Positions 27,420-36,749 of a stretch of 64,000 nt of DNA are shown here, piece after piece (the first letter of the stretch is position 1; every line of letters starts with the position of its first letter). The position numbers and the translations under genes were made by a program. Under the pieces are notes generated by a model. It did not search any database. It was not told the origin of the DNA and saw only the letters and a list, made by a program, of their open reading frames with translations. This DNA comes from Fischerella muscicola SAG 1427-1 = PCC 73103 (lineage in GTDB: Bacteria; Cyanobacteriota; Cyanobacteriia; Cyanobacteriales; Nostocaceae): the NCBI RefSeq assembly GCF_000317245.1, contig NZ_AJLJ01000371.1, forward strand, positions 1 through 64,000, in the 5' to 3' direction.

Positions 27420-29792
27420 ATGACCACCGCTTGCGAACCTCCCTTTTCTCCTGAAGAAATTGCATCTGAAGGTCTTAAACTTGAAGAATACCAAGAAATA
27501 GTCCGACGGCTAGGGCGTCATCCTAACAAAGCTGAACTAGGTATGTTTGGGGTCATGTGGTCGGAGCATTGCTGTTATAAAAATTCTCGCCCTTTACTCA
27601 AACAATTTCCTACCACAGGCGATCGCATTCTAGTTGGTCCCGGTGAAAATGCCGGAGTTGTAGACTTAGGTGATGGACTAAGACTTGCTTTTAAAATAGA
27701 ATCTCACAACCACCCCAGTGCAGTTGAACCCTTCCAAGGAGCCGCTACTGGTGTCGGAGGTATTCTGCGTGATATATTTACAATGGGCGCACGTCCCATA
27801 GCCATTTTAAATTCCCTCCGTTTTGGTTCCCTAGAAGATCCCAAAACACAAAGGCTATTTAGCGGCGTCATTGCAGGAATTGCTCATTATGGTAATAGTG
27901 TGGGAGTACCCACCGTTGGCGGCGAAGTTTACTTTGACGCGGCTTACTCTGGCAATCCCTTAGTCAACGTCATGGCTTTGGGATTGATGGAAACATCCGA
28001 AATTGTAAAATCTGGGGCATCTGGCATTGGCAATCCTGTATTATATGTCGGTTCCACAACTGGACGCGATGGTATGGGGGGCGCAAGTTTTGCTAGTGCT
28101 GAACTCAGTGATGCATCAATGGATGATCGCCCGGCGGTGCAAGTTGGTGATCCCTTTTTGGAAAAGTCTTTAATCGAAGCTTGTCTGGAAGCTTTTAAAA
28201 CAGGTATAGTTGTTGCTGCCCAAGATATGGGTGCTGCTGGTATCACCTGTTCCACCTCAGAAATGGCCGCCAAAGGTGGTGTGGGTATTGAATTTGATTT
28301 AGATAAAGTACCCGTGCGCGAAATCGGGATGGTTCCCTATGAATATCTGCTTTCCGAATCTCAAGAGAGAATGCTATTTGTAGCCCAAAAAGGACGGGAA
28401 CAAGAGTTAATCGATATTTTCCATCGTTGGGGACTTCATGCGGTTGTTGCTGGTACAGTCATTGTTGAACCAGTTGTGCGGATTCTATTTGAAGGTAAAA
28501 TCGCAGCAGAAATTCCTGCGACAGCTTTGGCAGAAAATACACCTTTGTATGAAAGGGAATTACTCGCAGAACTACCAGAATATGTGCGTCAAGCCTGGGA
28601 ATGGACACCAGATGCTTTACCCCTATGTACCAATACTGGCATAGAGATTAAAGGAAAAATTCATACTTGGAATAATATTTTGTTGATTTTGCTGGATAAT
28701 CCCACGATTGCTTCTAAAAGCTGGGTTTATCGCCAGTATGATCATCAAGTGCAGAACAATACGGTGATGTTACCTGGTGGTGCTGATGCTGCGATAATTC
28801 GTTTACGTCCACTAGAAGAAATCCCTAATCTAAAATCCAAAATCCAAAATCTAAAATCGGGTGTTGCGGCGACAGTAGATTGTAATCCCCGCTACGTTTA
28901 CCTTGATCCTTACGAAGGCGCAAAAGCGGTAGTTGCAGAAGCAGCACGCAATCTTAGCTGTGTGGGTGCAGAACCTCTGGCGGTGACAGATAACCTCAAT
29001 TTTGGTAGCCCGGAAAAACCGATTGGTTATTGGCAATTGGCAGAAGCTTGTCGTGGTTTGGCTGAAGGTTGTCGGGAATTAGCAACGCCGGTAACTGGGG
29101 GTAATGTTTCCTTGTACAATGAAACTCTTGATTCTCAAGGTCATCCCCAGCCTATTTATCCAACCCCGGTTGTGGGTATGGTGGGGTTGATTCCCGATAT
29201 TAGTAAAATTTGTGGTCAGGCTTGGCAGACACCAGGCGATGTGATTTATTTGTTAGGTGGATTGTCTTCTGAGTTAACTTTAGGTGGATCAGAATACTTA
29301 GCCTGTATTCATGGTACTGTTGCTGGAAAACCGCCAAGAGTAGATTTTCAATGGGAACAACTGGTACAAAAAGCTTGTCGTGAGGGAATTCGCCAAGGTT
29401 GGGTACGTTCAGCCCATGACTGTGCTGAGGGTGGTTTGATCATTGCTCTTGCTGAGAGTTGTATCACAGGCAAACTAGGTGCAGAAATTAGCTTAAAGTT
29501 ACCTGCAAATGATTCACAGCGTCTAGATGAAGTATTGTTTGGTGAAGGTGGTGGACGGATTGTAGTTTCTGTAGCACCAGAACAACAAGAAAGTTGGGAA
29601 TCTTATTTACAGCAAACCCTGGATCAAAACTGGCACAAACTAGGTAAAGTTGAGAATTCCGAAATTGGCTTGCGGGTTTTAACCTCTGATGGTCAAGCTT
29701 TAATCAACGCTAGGATTGATGAGATGAACGATCGCTACTCAAAGGCGATCAAAAAACGTCTAGCGATTTATACCAATACCCAAGAACGTTAA
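27420..29792 (+). CDS. purL: Phosphoribosylformylglycinamidine synthase subunit PurL
   Basis: This is the small-type PurL, which with PurS and PurQ converts FGAR to FGAM in purine synthesis. ATG 27420 gives 790 residues; TTG 27405 or GTG 27408 would add a few. Motifs include MWSEHCCYKNS, the ATP/FGAR loop ESHNHPSAVEPFQGAATGVGG, and a second AIRS-like half with GAEPLAVTDNLNFG and HDCAEGG. An in-frame ATCCAAA tract at 28824-28860 inserts about a dozen residues (NLKSKIQNLKSG) between the halves, where homologues normally have a short loop. PurF follows 183 bp later. Confidence 0.95.
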   Translation: MTTACEPPFSPEEIASEGLKLEEYQEIVRRLGRHPNKAELGMFGVMWSEHCCYKNSRPLLKQFPTTGDRILVGPGENAGVVDLGDGLRLAFKIESHNHPSAVEPFQGAATGVGGILRDIFTMGARPIAILNSLRFGSLEDPKTQRLFSGVIAGIAHYGNSVGVPTVGGEVYFDAAYSGNPLVNVMALGLMETSEIVKSGASGIGNPVLYVGSTTGRDGMGGASFASAELSDASMDDRPAVQVGDPFLEKSLIEACLEAFKTGIVVAAQDMGAAGITCSTSEMAAKGGVGIEFDLDKVPVREIGMVPYEYLLSESQERMLFVAQKGREQELIDIFHRWGLHAVVAGTVIVEPVVRILFEGKIAAEIPATALAENTPLYERELLAELPEYVRQAWEWTPDALPLCTNTGIEIKGKIHTWNNILLILLDNPTIASKSWVYRQYDHQVQNNTVMLPGGADAAIIRLRPLEEIPNLKSKIQNLKSGVAATVDCNPRYVYLDPYEGAKAVVAEAARNLSCVGAEPLAVTDNLNFGSPEKPIGYWQLAEACRGLAEGCRELATPVTGGNVSLYNETLDSQGHPQPIYPTPVVGMVGLIPDISKICGQAWQTPGDVIYLLGGLSSELTLGGSEYLACIHGTVAGKPPRVDFQWEQLVQKACREGIRQGWVRSAHDCAEGGLIIALAESCITGKLGAEISLKLPANDSQRLDEVLFGEGGGRIVVSVAPEQQESWESYLQQTLDQNWHKLGKVENSEIGLRVLTSDGQALINARIDEMNDRYSKAIKKRLAIYTNTQER
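28824..28860 (+). repeat. ATCCAAA tandem repeat inside the purL coding sequence
   Basis: Units of TCTAAAATCCAAAATCCAAA type, identical in kind to the intergenic arrays, lie in frame within purL and encode NLKSKIQNLKSG between EEIP and VAATVD. No stop or frameshift results. Confidence 0.85.
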
Positions 29793-29975
29793 ATAATCTA
29801 AAGATGAATAAAATTTCATACTTTAGACACTTTACATTTTGCTCTTGATTAGCTTCCGCGAAAATAATAATTACGCTACTGTTTTAATGGATGGTTAACC
29901 ATTTATTAATGTTTTTGCATCCATCTATTTACATAATCCTAGTGACTTGACACCCTCATCAGGAGCAAAGCTAGC

Positions 29976-31475
29976 ATGATTCCCACCCATCCCATCACTG
30001 CGGATGACCAGCCTCTACCAATCAATAATCAAATGATTCATCAGGATACTCGATCAGATAAGCCAGAAGAAGCTTGCGGTGTTTTCGGCATCTATGCACC
30101 AGAAGAAGATGTTGCCAAACTCACCTATTTTGGATTATACGCTCTTCAACACCGGGGACAAGAATCGGCGGGCATTGCTACTTTTGATGGTGAACAAGTA
30201 CATCTGCACAAAGACATGGGTTTAGTATCCCAAGTCTTCAACGAAGGAATTTTGAGCAATTTGCCTGGTCAGATAGGCGTCGGTCATACTCGCTATTCCA
30301 CCACAGGTTCGAGCCGAAAAGTTAATGCCCAGCCTGCTGTGGTTGATACTCGTTTAGGAAAATTAGCATTAGCACATAATGGTAATTTAGTCAACACAAT
30401 TCAGTTACGTGAACAGTTGCTACAGAATAACTGTAACTTGGTGACTACAACTGATTCCGAAATGATTGCTTTTGCGATCGCCCAAGAAATAGACGCAGGA
30501 GAAAATTGGCTAGAGGGTAGCATTACAGCTTTTAATCGCCTGAGTGGAGCCTTTAGTCTAGTAATTGGTACACCTGCTGGTTTGATGGGTGTTCGTGATC
30601 CTAATGGTATTCGCCCCTTAGTAATTGGTACTTTGAGAAGCGAGCCAGTGCGTTATGTGCTTGCTTCTGAAACTTGCGGTTTAGATATCATTGGTGCTGA
30701 ATACTTACGGGATGTGGAACCAGGTGAATTCGTCTGGATTACAGAAGAAGGTTTGGCTTCCTACCACTGGAGTCCACAGCAGCAACGCAAGCTGTGTATC
30801 TTTGAAATGATTTACTTTGCTCGTCCCGATAGTGTCATGCACAACGAAAGCTTGTACACTTACCGGATGCGCTTAGGACGGCAACTAGCAACAGAATCGC
30901 TTGTTGACGCAGATATTGTCATTGGTGTTCCTGACTCTGGGATTCCTGCTGCCATTGGTTTTTCTCAAGCCTCCGGTATTGCTTATGCCGAAGGACTGAT
31001 TAAAAATCGCTACGTCGGACGCACATTTATTCAGCCGACTCAAACCATGCGCGAGTCGGGCATCCGCATGAAACTTAACCCCCTCAAAGATGTACTCAAT
31101 GGTAAACGAGTCATAATTGTCGATGACTCGATTGTCCGGGGAACTACTAGCCGCAAACTTGTCAAAACCTTACGTGAAGCTGGGGCTACAGAAGTACATA
31201 TGCGAATTTCTTCACCACCAGTCACTCACCCTTGTTTCTACGGCATTGATACCGATAGTCAGGATCAACTAATTGCAGCGACAAAATCAGTAACAGAAAT
31301 TACCAAACAACTAGAAGTAGATAGCCTCGCCTATCTCAGTTGGGAGGGAATGCTACTAGCAACGGGAGAAGACCCACAAAGTTTTTGTTCTGCCTGTTTT
31401 ACAGGAGATTACCCTGTTGGTATACCAGAATCACTCAAAGCTTCTAAGTTAATGTTAGAGAAAGTAGTGATCTAA
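29976..31475 (+). CDS. purF: Amidophosphoribosyltransferase
   Basis: This enzyme catalyses the first committed step of purine synthesis, making phosphoribosylamine from PRPP and glutamine. The 499 residues match the Bacillus-type enzyme with a propeptide. The glutaminase nucleophile is Cys34 in EEACGVFGIY, exposed after removal of 33 residues. The PRPP motif is VIIVDDSIVRGTTSRKLV. C-terminal cysteines in FCSACFTGDYP match the ligands of the 4Fe-4S form. It starts at ATG 29976, preceded by AGGAG. It is collinear with purL, and a strong terminator follows. Confidence 0.97.
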   Translation: MIPTHPITADDQPLPINNQMIHQDTRSDKPEEACGVFGIYAPEEDVAKLTYFGLYALQHRGQESAGIATFDGEQVHLHKDMGLVSQVFNEGILSNLPGQIGVGHTRYSTTGSSRKVNAQPAVVDTRLGKLALAHNGNLVNTIQLREQLLQNNCNLVTTTDSEMIAFAIAQEIDAGENWLEGSITAFNRLSGAFSLVIGTPAGLMGVRDPNGIRPLVIGTLRSEPVRYVLASETCGLDIIGAEYLRDVEPGEFVWITEEGLASYHWSPQQQRKLCIFEMIYFARPDSVMHNESLYTYRMRLGRQLATESLVDADIVIGVPDSGIPAAIGFSQASGIAYAEGLIKNRYVGRTFIQPTQTMRESGIRMKLNPLKDVLNGKRVIIVDDSIVRGTTSRKLVKTLREAGATEVHMRISSPPVTHPCFYGIDTDSQDQLIAATKSVTEITKQLEVDSLAYLSWEGMLLATGEDPQSFCSACFTGDYPVGIPESLKASKLMLEKVVI

Positions 31476-31498
31476 TAAATTTAGGTAAAAACTGTTTG

Positions 31499-31526
31499 AA
31501 GCACCTCAAAGTTTGAGGTGCTTTTT
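31499..31526 (+). terminator. Intrinsic terminator after purF
   Basis: AAGCACCTCAAA and TTTGAGGTGCTT pair perfectly around a single G (the inner bases open as the loop), followed by TTT. It lies 24 bp after the purF stop. Confidence 0.9.
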
Positions 31527-31551
31527 GATTTCAGACATGCCCATATGACCG

Positions 31552-32250
31552 CTAATCAACAGTATCCGGATCTATCCCTAACTCCCGTAATTTCTCCGCC
31601 AGTCTTTCAGCACGTTGTTCTGCCGTTTCAACACGCTGCTTTGCTTGTTTAATTTGTTCTTCTGGCGTAGGATATCGTTTACCTGATTCGTCATACCAAT
31701 ACAACCATTCTCGCGTTACCCCGCTATAGGTTCCACGTTCGCAACCAATTCCTAAGCCAATTTCTGGTAGCCAAACAGGATTTTCTGCTTGCAATTCATA
31801 TTTGCCATTTACTAACTTATGCACTTCTAAACGTGGTTTGCGGCGACGGCGAGAAGAATAAATTACGTAGTAAAGCACACCCAACGTTGCATAATCATCC
31901 AATTTAGTAGTGTATTCCTTGCGATAATTTTGAGAAACTACTTCTAGCGCCAAAATCGGGACTACATTTTCATCCCAAAGCACGTAACTTGGGCGTAATT
32001 CTTCGTCATAAAATCGCTCTACGCCCAAACTTAAAAACCCATCTGGCACAATTGGAGGTTTATCAGGGTGATAATAAATACCCATATCTACCCCAAAAAA
32101 CCAGTCCATGCGTTCTGCCCAGAGTAATAATAAGATAGCTTTGAGCAAGCCTGGTATCAATTCTTGCAGTTCGTTATCCACAGGGGTTTCGTCAGAATCC
32201 GGTAGTTCTTCGGCAGAGGGTAAATAACTCGGCAGATTATACTCTAACAT
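31552..32250 (-). CDS. Uma2 (DUF820) family putative endonuclease
   Basis: The 232-residue protein belongs to the PD-(D/E)xK-like Uma2 family, which is greatly expanded in cyanobacteria. The core lies at residues 60-160: GVDMGIYYHPDKPPIVPDGFLSL, VPILALEVVSQNYRKEYTTKLDDYATLGVLYYVIY. The acidic and lysine positions of the nuclease core (PD, ALEV, and K) are retained. The C terminus is a charged coiled coil (EQIKQAKQRVETAEQRAERLAEKL). The biological role is unknown. It starts at ATG 32250. It is convergent with purF. Confidence 0.88.
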   Translation of the reverse strand: MLEYNLPSYLPSAEELPDSDETPVDNELQELIPGLLKAILLLLWAERMDWFFGVDMGIYYHPDKPPIVPDGFLSLGVERFYDEELRPSYVLWDENVVPILALEVVSQNYRKEYTTKLDDYATLGVLYYVIYSSRRRRKPRLEVHKLVNGKYELQAENPVWLPEIGLGIGCERGTYSGVTREWLYWYDESGKRYPTPEEQIKQAKQRVETAEQRAERLAEKLRELGIDPDTVD

Positions 32251-32408
32251 GGCTGTTTTTTCCCAAAGCTGATAAAAATTATAGCGATTCCCAGGTTACT
32301 ACTTTGCGTACAAAAGTCGAAAATGCAATTTTTTTGAAGACGCTATCTTTTGCCTACTAACAACTCCAGGCATCATAGAAGTTGAAGTATTAAAAGAGCA
32401 ACTTTAAA

Positions 32409-32879
32409 ATGACTATTTACTTTTACAAAGCTTACGAGCCTTATGGCTGTTTTTCTAACTTTTCTCCCCACGAAATTAAAATTGACAGTATTTATTGGCG
32501 GACAGTAGAGCATTATTATCAAGCTCAAAAATTTGTGGGAACACCAGACGCAGTAATTATACCTGTCATCCATGCGGTTGAGACGCCAGAAGAAGCCGCT
32601 GCATTAGGACGTTGTTGTACCCGCAAGGTGCGTTTAGATTGGGAGATAGTTAAGACTAACATCATGCGAGAAGCTGTACTCAAAAAGTTTCTCACCCATG
32701 CTGATATTAGAGAAGTTCTGCTTACTACCGGCGATCAATTACTGGTAGAAAATTCTCCCAAGGATTATTTTTGGGGTTGCGGTGCAGATCAAACAGGTGA
32801 AAACCATCTCGGAAAAATCCTGATGAGTGTACGGGAAGAAATTCGTAAGTTACCGTCTCTTTCAGTGATTACCGAGTAG
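32409..32879 (+). CDS. NADAR-family N-glycosidase-like protein (YbiA-like)
   Basis: The 156-residue single-domain protein carries the NADAR pattern: FYKAYEPYGCFSNFSPHEI, TVEHYYQAQKF (catalytic-site glutamate), LGRCCTRKVRLDWEIVKTNIM, and SPKDYFWGCGADQTGENHLGKILM. Members hydrolyse N-glycosidic bonds in riboflavin-pathway intermediates (YbiA) or ADP-ribosyl groups, so this may clear damaged metabolites or reverse ADP-ribosylation. It starts at ATG 32409 and diverges from the Uma2 gene. No DarT-like toxin gene is adjacent, which favours housekeeping. Confidence 0.9.
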   Translation: MTIYFYKAYEPYGCFSNFSPHEIKIDSIYWRTVEHYYQAQKFVGTPDAVIIPVIHAVETPEEAAALGRCCTRKVRLDWEIVKTNIMREAVLKKFLTHADIREVLLTTGDQLLVENSPKDYFWGCGADQTGENHLGKILMSVREEIRKLPSLSVITE

Positions 32880-32900
32880 TCTAGGTAAAAAATGGGTATA

Positions 32901-32948
32901 GGGGAGCCAGTGCGGTGGACGGGTTTCCCGGCATAAAGCACCTGGCGT
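32901..32948. repeat. Family D repeat (GGAGCCAGTGCG ... CACCTGGCGTG)
   Basis: GGGGAGCCAGTGCG, a central GGTTTCCCGG, then GCACCTGGCGTG form a weak hairpin through CCAGTGC / GCACCTGG. Other copies are at 35599-35652, at 48375-48425 (inverted), and at 56343-56450, where it is invaded by other elements. Confidence 0.65.
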
Positions 32949-33044
32949 GTGTAAGGGTATAGGAGAAGTCTGTGACAAAAGGTGAGACTTGTCCTGTATT
33001 TGTGTAGTATTTTTGGTGAAAGCCCGTCTTTATACATTCATCCA

Positions 33045-33782
33045 ATGAAACAGTTTTGCTGCCAATTATTTAATTGGAAAAAACATATCCAATGGCTGAT
33101 TCTGCCAGTGGTGATGATTCTAGTATCTGCATTTTTTGCTACACCTGCCTTTGCCACAGGTTTATATGAAATGCCAAACTTTACACCCAATACTTGGGTT
33201 GTAGACCAAGCTGAAGTCATCAGTCGTATCAATGAAGGCAAGATTAGTAGTGCCTCAGAGGATTTAGCAAAGAACACCGGAAATGAAGTAAGATTTGTTA
33301 CGGTGCGCCGTTTAGATTATGGTGAAACCCCGGAAAGCTTTACAAAAGCTTTGTTTGAAAAATGGTTTCCGACAGCAGAAGCCCAAGCCAATCAAACTTT
33401 ATTAATGATTGATACCGTTACCAACGGTGCTGCAATTATCAGTGGCGATCGCATCAAGTCTTTATTGACAGACGAAATTGCCAAAAGTGTAGCAGATGAA
33501 ACCCTGATGGCGCCTTTGCGATCAGGTGACAAATATAATCAAGCGTTTTTAGATGCTAGCGATCGCCTAATCACTGTACTTTCTGGTGAACCCGATCCCG
33601 GCCCACCCCAAATAGTAGAAAAAGTACAGGTAGAAGGCACTTTTGGGAAAACAGAAGAAGCCGAAAAAAGTAATGCGATCGCGTGGGTTGTGGGACTTTT
33701 AATTGCTGCTACTGTCATCCCAATGGCAACTTACTACATTTATCTAGCTGTTCAACCATCTTCTTCTGATGGTAATGGTTAA
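33045..33782 (+). CDS. psb32: TPM-domain protein, probable PSII repair protein Psb32
   Basis: ATG 33045 gives 245 residues; the frame is open to 32982 but the upstream part is repeat-derived. An N-terminal hydrophobic signal (LILPVVMILVSAFFATPAFAT) directs export to the thylakoid lumen. The TPM domain (residues 50-165) includes TWVVDQAEVISRINEGKISSASEDLAKNTGNEVRFVTVRRLDYGE. A C-terminal transmembrane helix (AIAWVVGLLIAATVIPMATYYIYLAV) follows. This layout matches Psb32, which protects PSII and speeds its repair; the plant relative is TLP18.3. Confidence 0.88.
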   Translation: MKQFCCQLFNWKKHIQWLILPVVMILVSAFFATPAFATGLYEMPNFTPNTWVVDQAEVISRINEGKISSASEDLAKNTGNEVRFVTVRRLDYGETPESFTKALFEKWFPTAEAQANQTLLMIDTVTNGAAIISGDRIKSLLTDEIAKSVADETLMAPLRSGDKYNQAFLDASDRLITVLSGEPDPGPPQIVEKVQVEGTFGKTEEAEKSNAIAWVVGLLIAATVIPMATYYIYLAVQPSSSDGNG

Positions 33783-33792
33783 TAATTAGTGG

Positions 33793-33869
33793 TTAGTGGT
33801 TAGTTGTTAATTGTGATTAACTACTATCTACTAACTACTAACTACTAACTATTAACAACTAACCACTAA
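33793..33869. terminator. Long 19-bp stem between convergent genes
   Basis: A 19-bp arm built from TTAGTGGTTAG units (33793-33811) pairs exactly with 33851-33869. It lies between the stop codons of psb32 and the DUF4346 gene and overlaps the latter's stop. It is made of repeat units and has no T-run, so it may be a two-way terminator or only a repeat hairpin. Confidence 0.6.
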
Positions 33870-34249
33870 TCTTGAACATACTCTTGCCCTGTCACCAAAG
33901 CAATCTCAGCACGAACAAATTCTCGACCTAAATAAGCTGCGTGGTCTAGCTGAGTCACGGGACAGGGCTTTGTTTTTTCAAATATTTCCACAGATAATTC
34001 TTTTGCTGTCCTACCTGTAAATATTGTTGTGTGAGTTCGTGCAACTTTTCCTCGTGCGGGAATTACTTTTCCTGTTTCTGGATCTACTGCTAAACCATGC
34101 TCATCAATTATATTTGTGAAATGCTTGGCACAAATCAGCCCTGTTTCTTGCTCTAAGTAAATAATAAAATATCCACCAGGGTCAAGATCAATGTGACGCT
34201 GAGAAAGCTTATCATCTATTTGTGCTATATCTTCCAACTTTAAACCCAT
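33866..34249 (-). CDS. DUF4346 protein
   Basis: The 127-residue protein matches the cyanobacterial and plastid-lineage DUF4346 pattern: DLDPGGYFIIYLEQETGLICAKHFTN, DEHGLAVDPETGKVIPARGK, FTGRTAKELSVEIFE, and LDHAAYLGREFVRAEIALVTGQEYVQD. The histidine and cysteine positions suggest ligand binding, but no activity is known. It has no signal or membrane segment. It starts at ATG 34249 and converges on psb32. Some family members are fused to pterin-binding domains; this one is free-standing. Confidence 0.85.
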   Translation of the reverse strand: MGLKLEDIAQIDDKLSQRHIDLDPGGYFIIYLEQETGLICAKHFTNIIDEHGLAVDPETGKVIPARGKVARTHTTIFTGRTAKELSVEIFEKTKPCPVTQLDHAAYLGREFVRAEIALVTGQEYVQD

Positions 34250-34350
34250 ACTTACCGTAAAACGTAAACTTGATTCAGGAATTTTTCATCCTTTCTCAAG
34301 TTTAATTCTTATCTACCTCGAAATATTGTTGTGGAAACTATTTTGAAATC

Positions 34351-35532
34351 TCAATTATTTTTTGGAGAAAATGGTAGTTCTGCATTGATAGCCTCAATTT
34401 CTTGCTGTTCGAGTTCGTTTACTTCATCAATATAAGAACACAAAATTTTTCGCAAACGATTATTATAAAAACGATGCAAACTATGGTTAGGCTTTGCAGG
34501 AAAACCACGACGTTTTTTGTGGCGTCCACCTGCACCGGGATCAAAGGTTTGAATACCGTTAGCGATCGCCCATGCAATCGGGGCATAATAACAAGCATCA
34601 AAATGTAAGCAATCTATTTCTTGAAAACTACCCCAGTAGCGCCCATACATTCTATCGTTCTTGAATAAACAAAAAGACATCCCCATCGGTTGATGCTGAT
34701 TTTGTTCGTTATAGGCGGCGAAAAATAAAACGCGATCGCGATAATTATCGTATAACTGCTCAAAAAATCGCTTTGTTAAATATTTGCTACCCCACCAGCC
34801 AAACTTATCGCAAGTATCTGCATAAAATTCGTACATTAACCCAAACAAAGACTTGGGAATTTCCTCGCCACTCAAAGGTTGTAATCGCAAACCAGCTTTT
34901 TCTACTGCTTTGCGTTCGCGCTTGATATTACGACGCTGATTAGCATTAAATACCGCCAAATAATCATCAAAAGTTTGAAAGCCAAGATTCTCCCAAATAT
35001 AGCTGTGGTGCAGCCAAGCAGTAAAACCGCAGCGTTCCAAAACAGGACGCCATTGGGGATCTACATACAGAAAATGACAACCAGAAATATGGTGTTTTGA
35101 GCAAAAAGCATCAATTTCATGCACCATCATTGCTGTGATCTCATCTTCATCTTCCCCGGGCGCTATTAAAAATCGATAACCTTCCGCAGGAGTAAACGGT
35201 GTCATTCCCAACATTTTGGGGTAATATTCCACACCAATACGTTGCGCCAAATCAGCCCATTGGTGATCAAACACAAATTCACCATAACTATGTCCTTTCA
35301 AGTAAAGTGGTGCAACAGCAACCAGCGTCCTGTCTCGCCACAAAGTTAGGTGATTGGGTAGCCAACCCGTTTTAGCTGTAGCACTACCTGAAGTTTCCAA
35401 ATTGTTCAGCCAATTCCACTCTAAAAACGGGGTTGTCAGTGGTAGTGCTAAAGTATCCCAGGCTGATTGAGGAATTTCGGCAATTTTGTTAATCCAAGCA
35501 ACAGAGTAGCGAGGTTTTAATTGTTCCACCAT
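34351..35532 (-). CDS. GNAT-superfamily N-acyltransferase (DUF482/COG3146)
   Basis: ATG 35532 is preceded by a good GGAGG; an in-frame TTG upstream is rejected. The 393-residue protein carries the COG3146 pattern: LPLTTPFLEWNWLNNLETSGS at the N terminus, HHSYIWENLGFQTFDDYLAVFNANQRRNIKRERKAVEKAGL in the middle, and LHFDACYYAPIAWAIANGIQTFDPGAGGRHKKRRGF near the C terminus. Such proteins resemble FemAB-type aminoacyl and acyl transferases; the substrate is unknown. An ordinary single-copy gene in many cyanobacteria. Confidence 0.85.
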   Translation of the reverse strand: MVEQLKPRYSVAWINKIAEIPQSAWDTLALPLTTPFLEWNWLNNLETSGSATAKTGWLPNHLTLWRDRTLVAVAPLYLKGHSYGEFVFDHQWADLAQRIGVEYYPKMLGMTPFTPAEGYRFLIAPGEDEDEITAMMVHEIDAFCSKHHISGCHFLYVDPQWRPVLERCGFTAWLHHSYIWENLGFQTFDDYLAVFNANQRRNIKRERKAVEKAGLRLQPLSGEEIPKSLFGLMYEFYADTCDKFGWWGSKYLTKRFFEQLYDNYRDRVLFFAAYNEQNQHQPMGMSFCLFKNDRMYGRYWGSFQEIDCLHFDACYYAPIAWAIANGIQTFDPGAGGRHKKRRGFPAKPNHSLHRFYNNRLRKILCSYIDEVNELEQQEIEAINAELPFSPKNN

Positions 35533-35708
35533 CGCGGGCCTCCGATACAAAAGTTAATAATCATTTTACCTATTATGGTGAGGGATTGGGGAGACAAGGG
35601 GAGCCACTGCGCCCTTGCGGGTCTCCCGCGTTGTAGCACGTGGCGTGGACAAGGGGGACACAAAGACGCGGAGAATAAGCAATGACGACCAATGACAATT
35701 GACCAATT

Positions 35709-35767
35709 GTACAGACGCGTAGACGCTCGTAAGAGCGGCTTCAAGGTAAGAGTAGAATCGCGTCTCT
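35709..35767. repeat. Family A repeat interrupted by a family B repeat
   Basis: GTACAGACGCG and AATCGCGTCTCTA are the two halves of a family A palindrome. Between them lies TAGACGCTCGTAAGAGCGGCTTC followed by AAGAGTAG, a family B repeat (others near 3790, 6955, 25398, 40700 and 56395). This is a nested insertion. Confidence 0.7.
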
Positions 35768-35772
35768 AATGA

Positions 35773-36462
35773 CTAAATGACACTAACAATTCGATAATGA
35801 AGAAAAACTTCTTGGTCTACCCTATCGACTTCTATAAGTTGTAAACGAGGAGCTAGTTGTGGTAGAAATCCTTTACCTTCAACAGGTGTCGGCGCAGTAG
35901 CACCACCTAAAATCAAGGGACAAATAGTCAGCCAAAGTTCATCGATTAAATCTAATTCCAGCATCGAGGCGACTAGTTCACCACCGCCTAATATTGCTAA
36001 TTGTGCTATTCCCAATTTTGATAGATGCTCCAGAGCTGCTGCAACATCAATTTTTCCCTCTTCTGTTTCAAATACCATAATCTGCTCAAATTCAGGTCGT
36101 TTCTGCCAAAAAACTGCACCTGTGCTTGTGGTGAGTAACCAACGTTGAATTGGTTGTTGAAAAAAGCGAATTTCCGGATTTAGGTTAGCTGCCTCTGTAG
36201 TTACAATATGTACTGGTTGAAGGGGCTTACCCCCTTGTATCCGATTTTGCAGTAGTTGTGGATTTGTTACGGTTAGTGTCGTACCGTAGGCACGGAGAGT
36301 ACCAGCACCAAATAAAACTGCATCAGCAGCAGCAATTCTGTTTTCCAGATGTGCTTTATCACTCTTGGAGCCAAAACGAGCAGGCGATCGCGTAACATCA
36401 GCTATTTTGCCATCTGCACTCATGGCTAAAACCACCGTAGTATAAGGTCGATATCGCACCAT
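35773..36462 (-). CDS. RibD C-terminal-type reductase
   Basis: ATG 36462 (MVRYRPYTTVVLAMSADGKIA) gives 229 residues. The open frame to 36570 has no homologous-looking sequence. The domain is the DHFR-like reductase of riboflavin synthesis: LAMSADGKIADVTRSPARFGSKSDKAHLENRIAAADAVLFGAGT, then LAILGGGELVASMLELDLIDELWLTICPLILGGATAP. It lacks the N-terminal deaminase half of RibD, so it is either the separate reductase that follows a stand-alone deaminase or a relative acting on another NADPH-dependent step. Confidence 0.82.
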   Translation of the reverse strand: MVRYRPYTTVVLAMSADGKIADVTRSPARFGSKSDKAHLENRIAAADAVLFGAGTLRAYGTTLTVTNPQLLQNRIQGGKPLQPVHIVTTEAANLNPEIRFFQQPIQRWLLTTSTGAVFWQKRPEFEQIMVFETEEGKIDVAAALEHLSKLGIAQLAILGGGELVASMLELDLIDELWLTICPLILGGATAPTPVEGKGFLPQLAPRLQLIEVDRVDQEVFLHYRIVSVI

Positions 36463-36749
36463 TGTTTTGATTTGTATATTTTGTCTATATTTATATTTTG
36501 GATTCTCAGAAAGAATAATGCTGGCAAACTCCTGTTTACAACTCATTTCACAAATTTTTTTGCATCTCATTAAAGTTGCAATTAGAACTAGTTGCTTTCA
36601 GAGTTTGTATAATATATATTTTTTTGCTATCCAGCTATCAAATAGTTTAAAATTTTTGGCATCAACCAATATTTATCGCTTAAAAATAGTAGTTAATATA
36701 ATTGCATTTGGTTGCTGTTGTGGTTTGCAAATGCCAAGTGAGAGTACCG

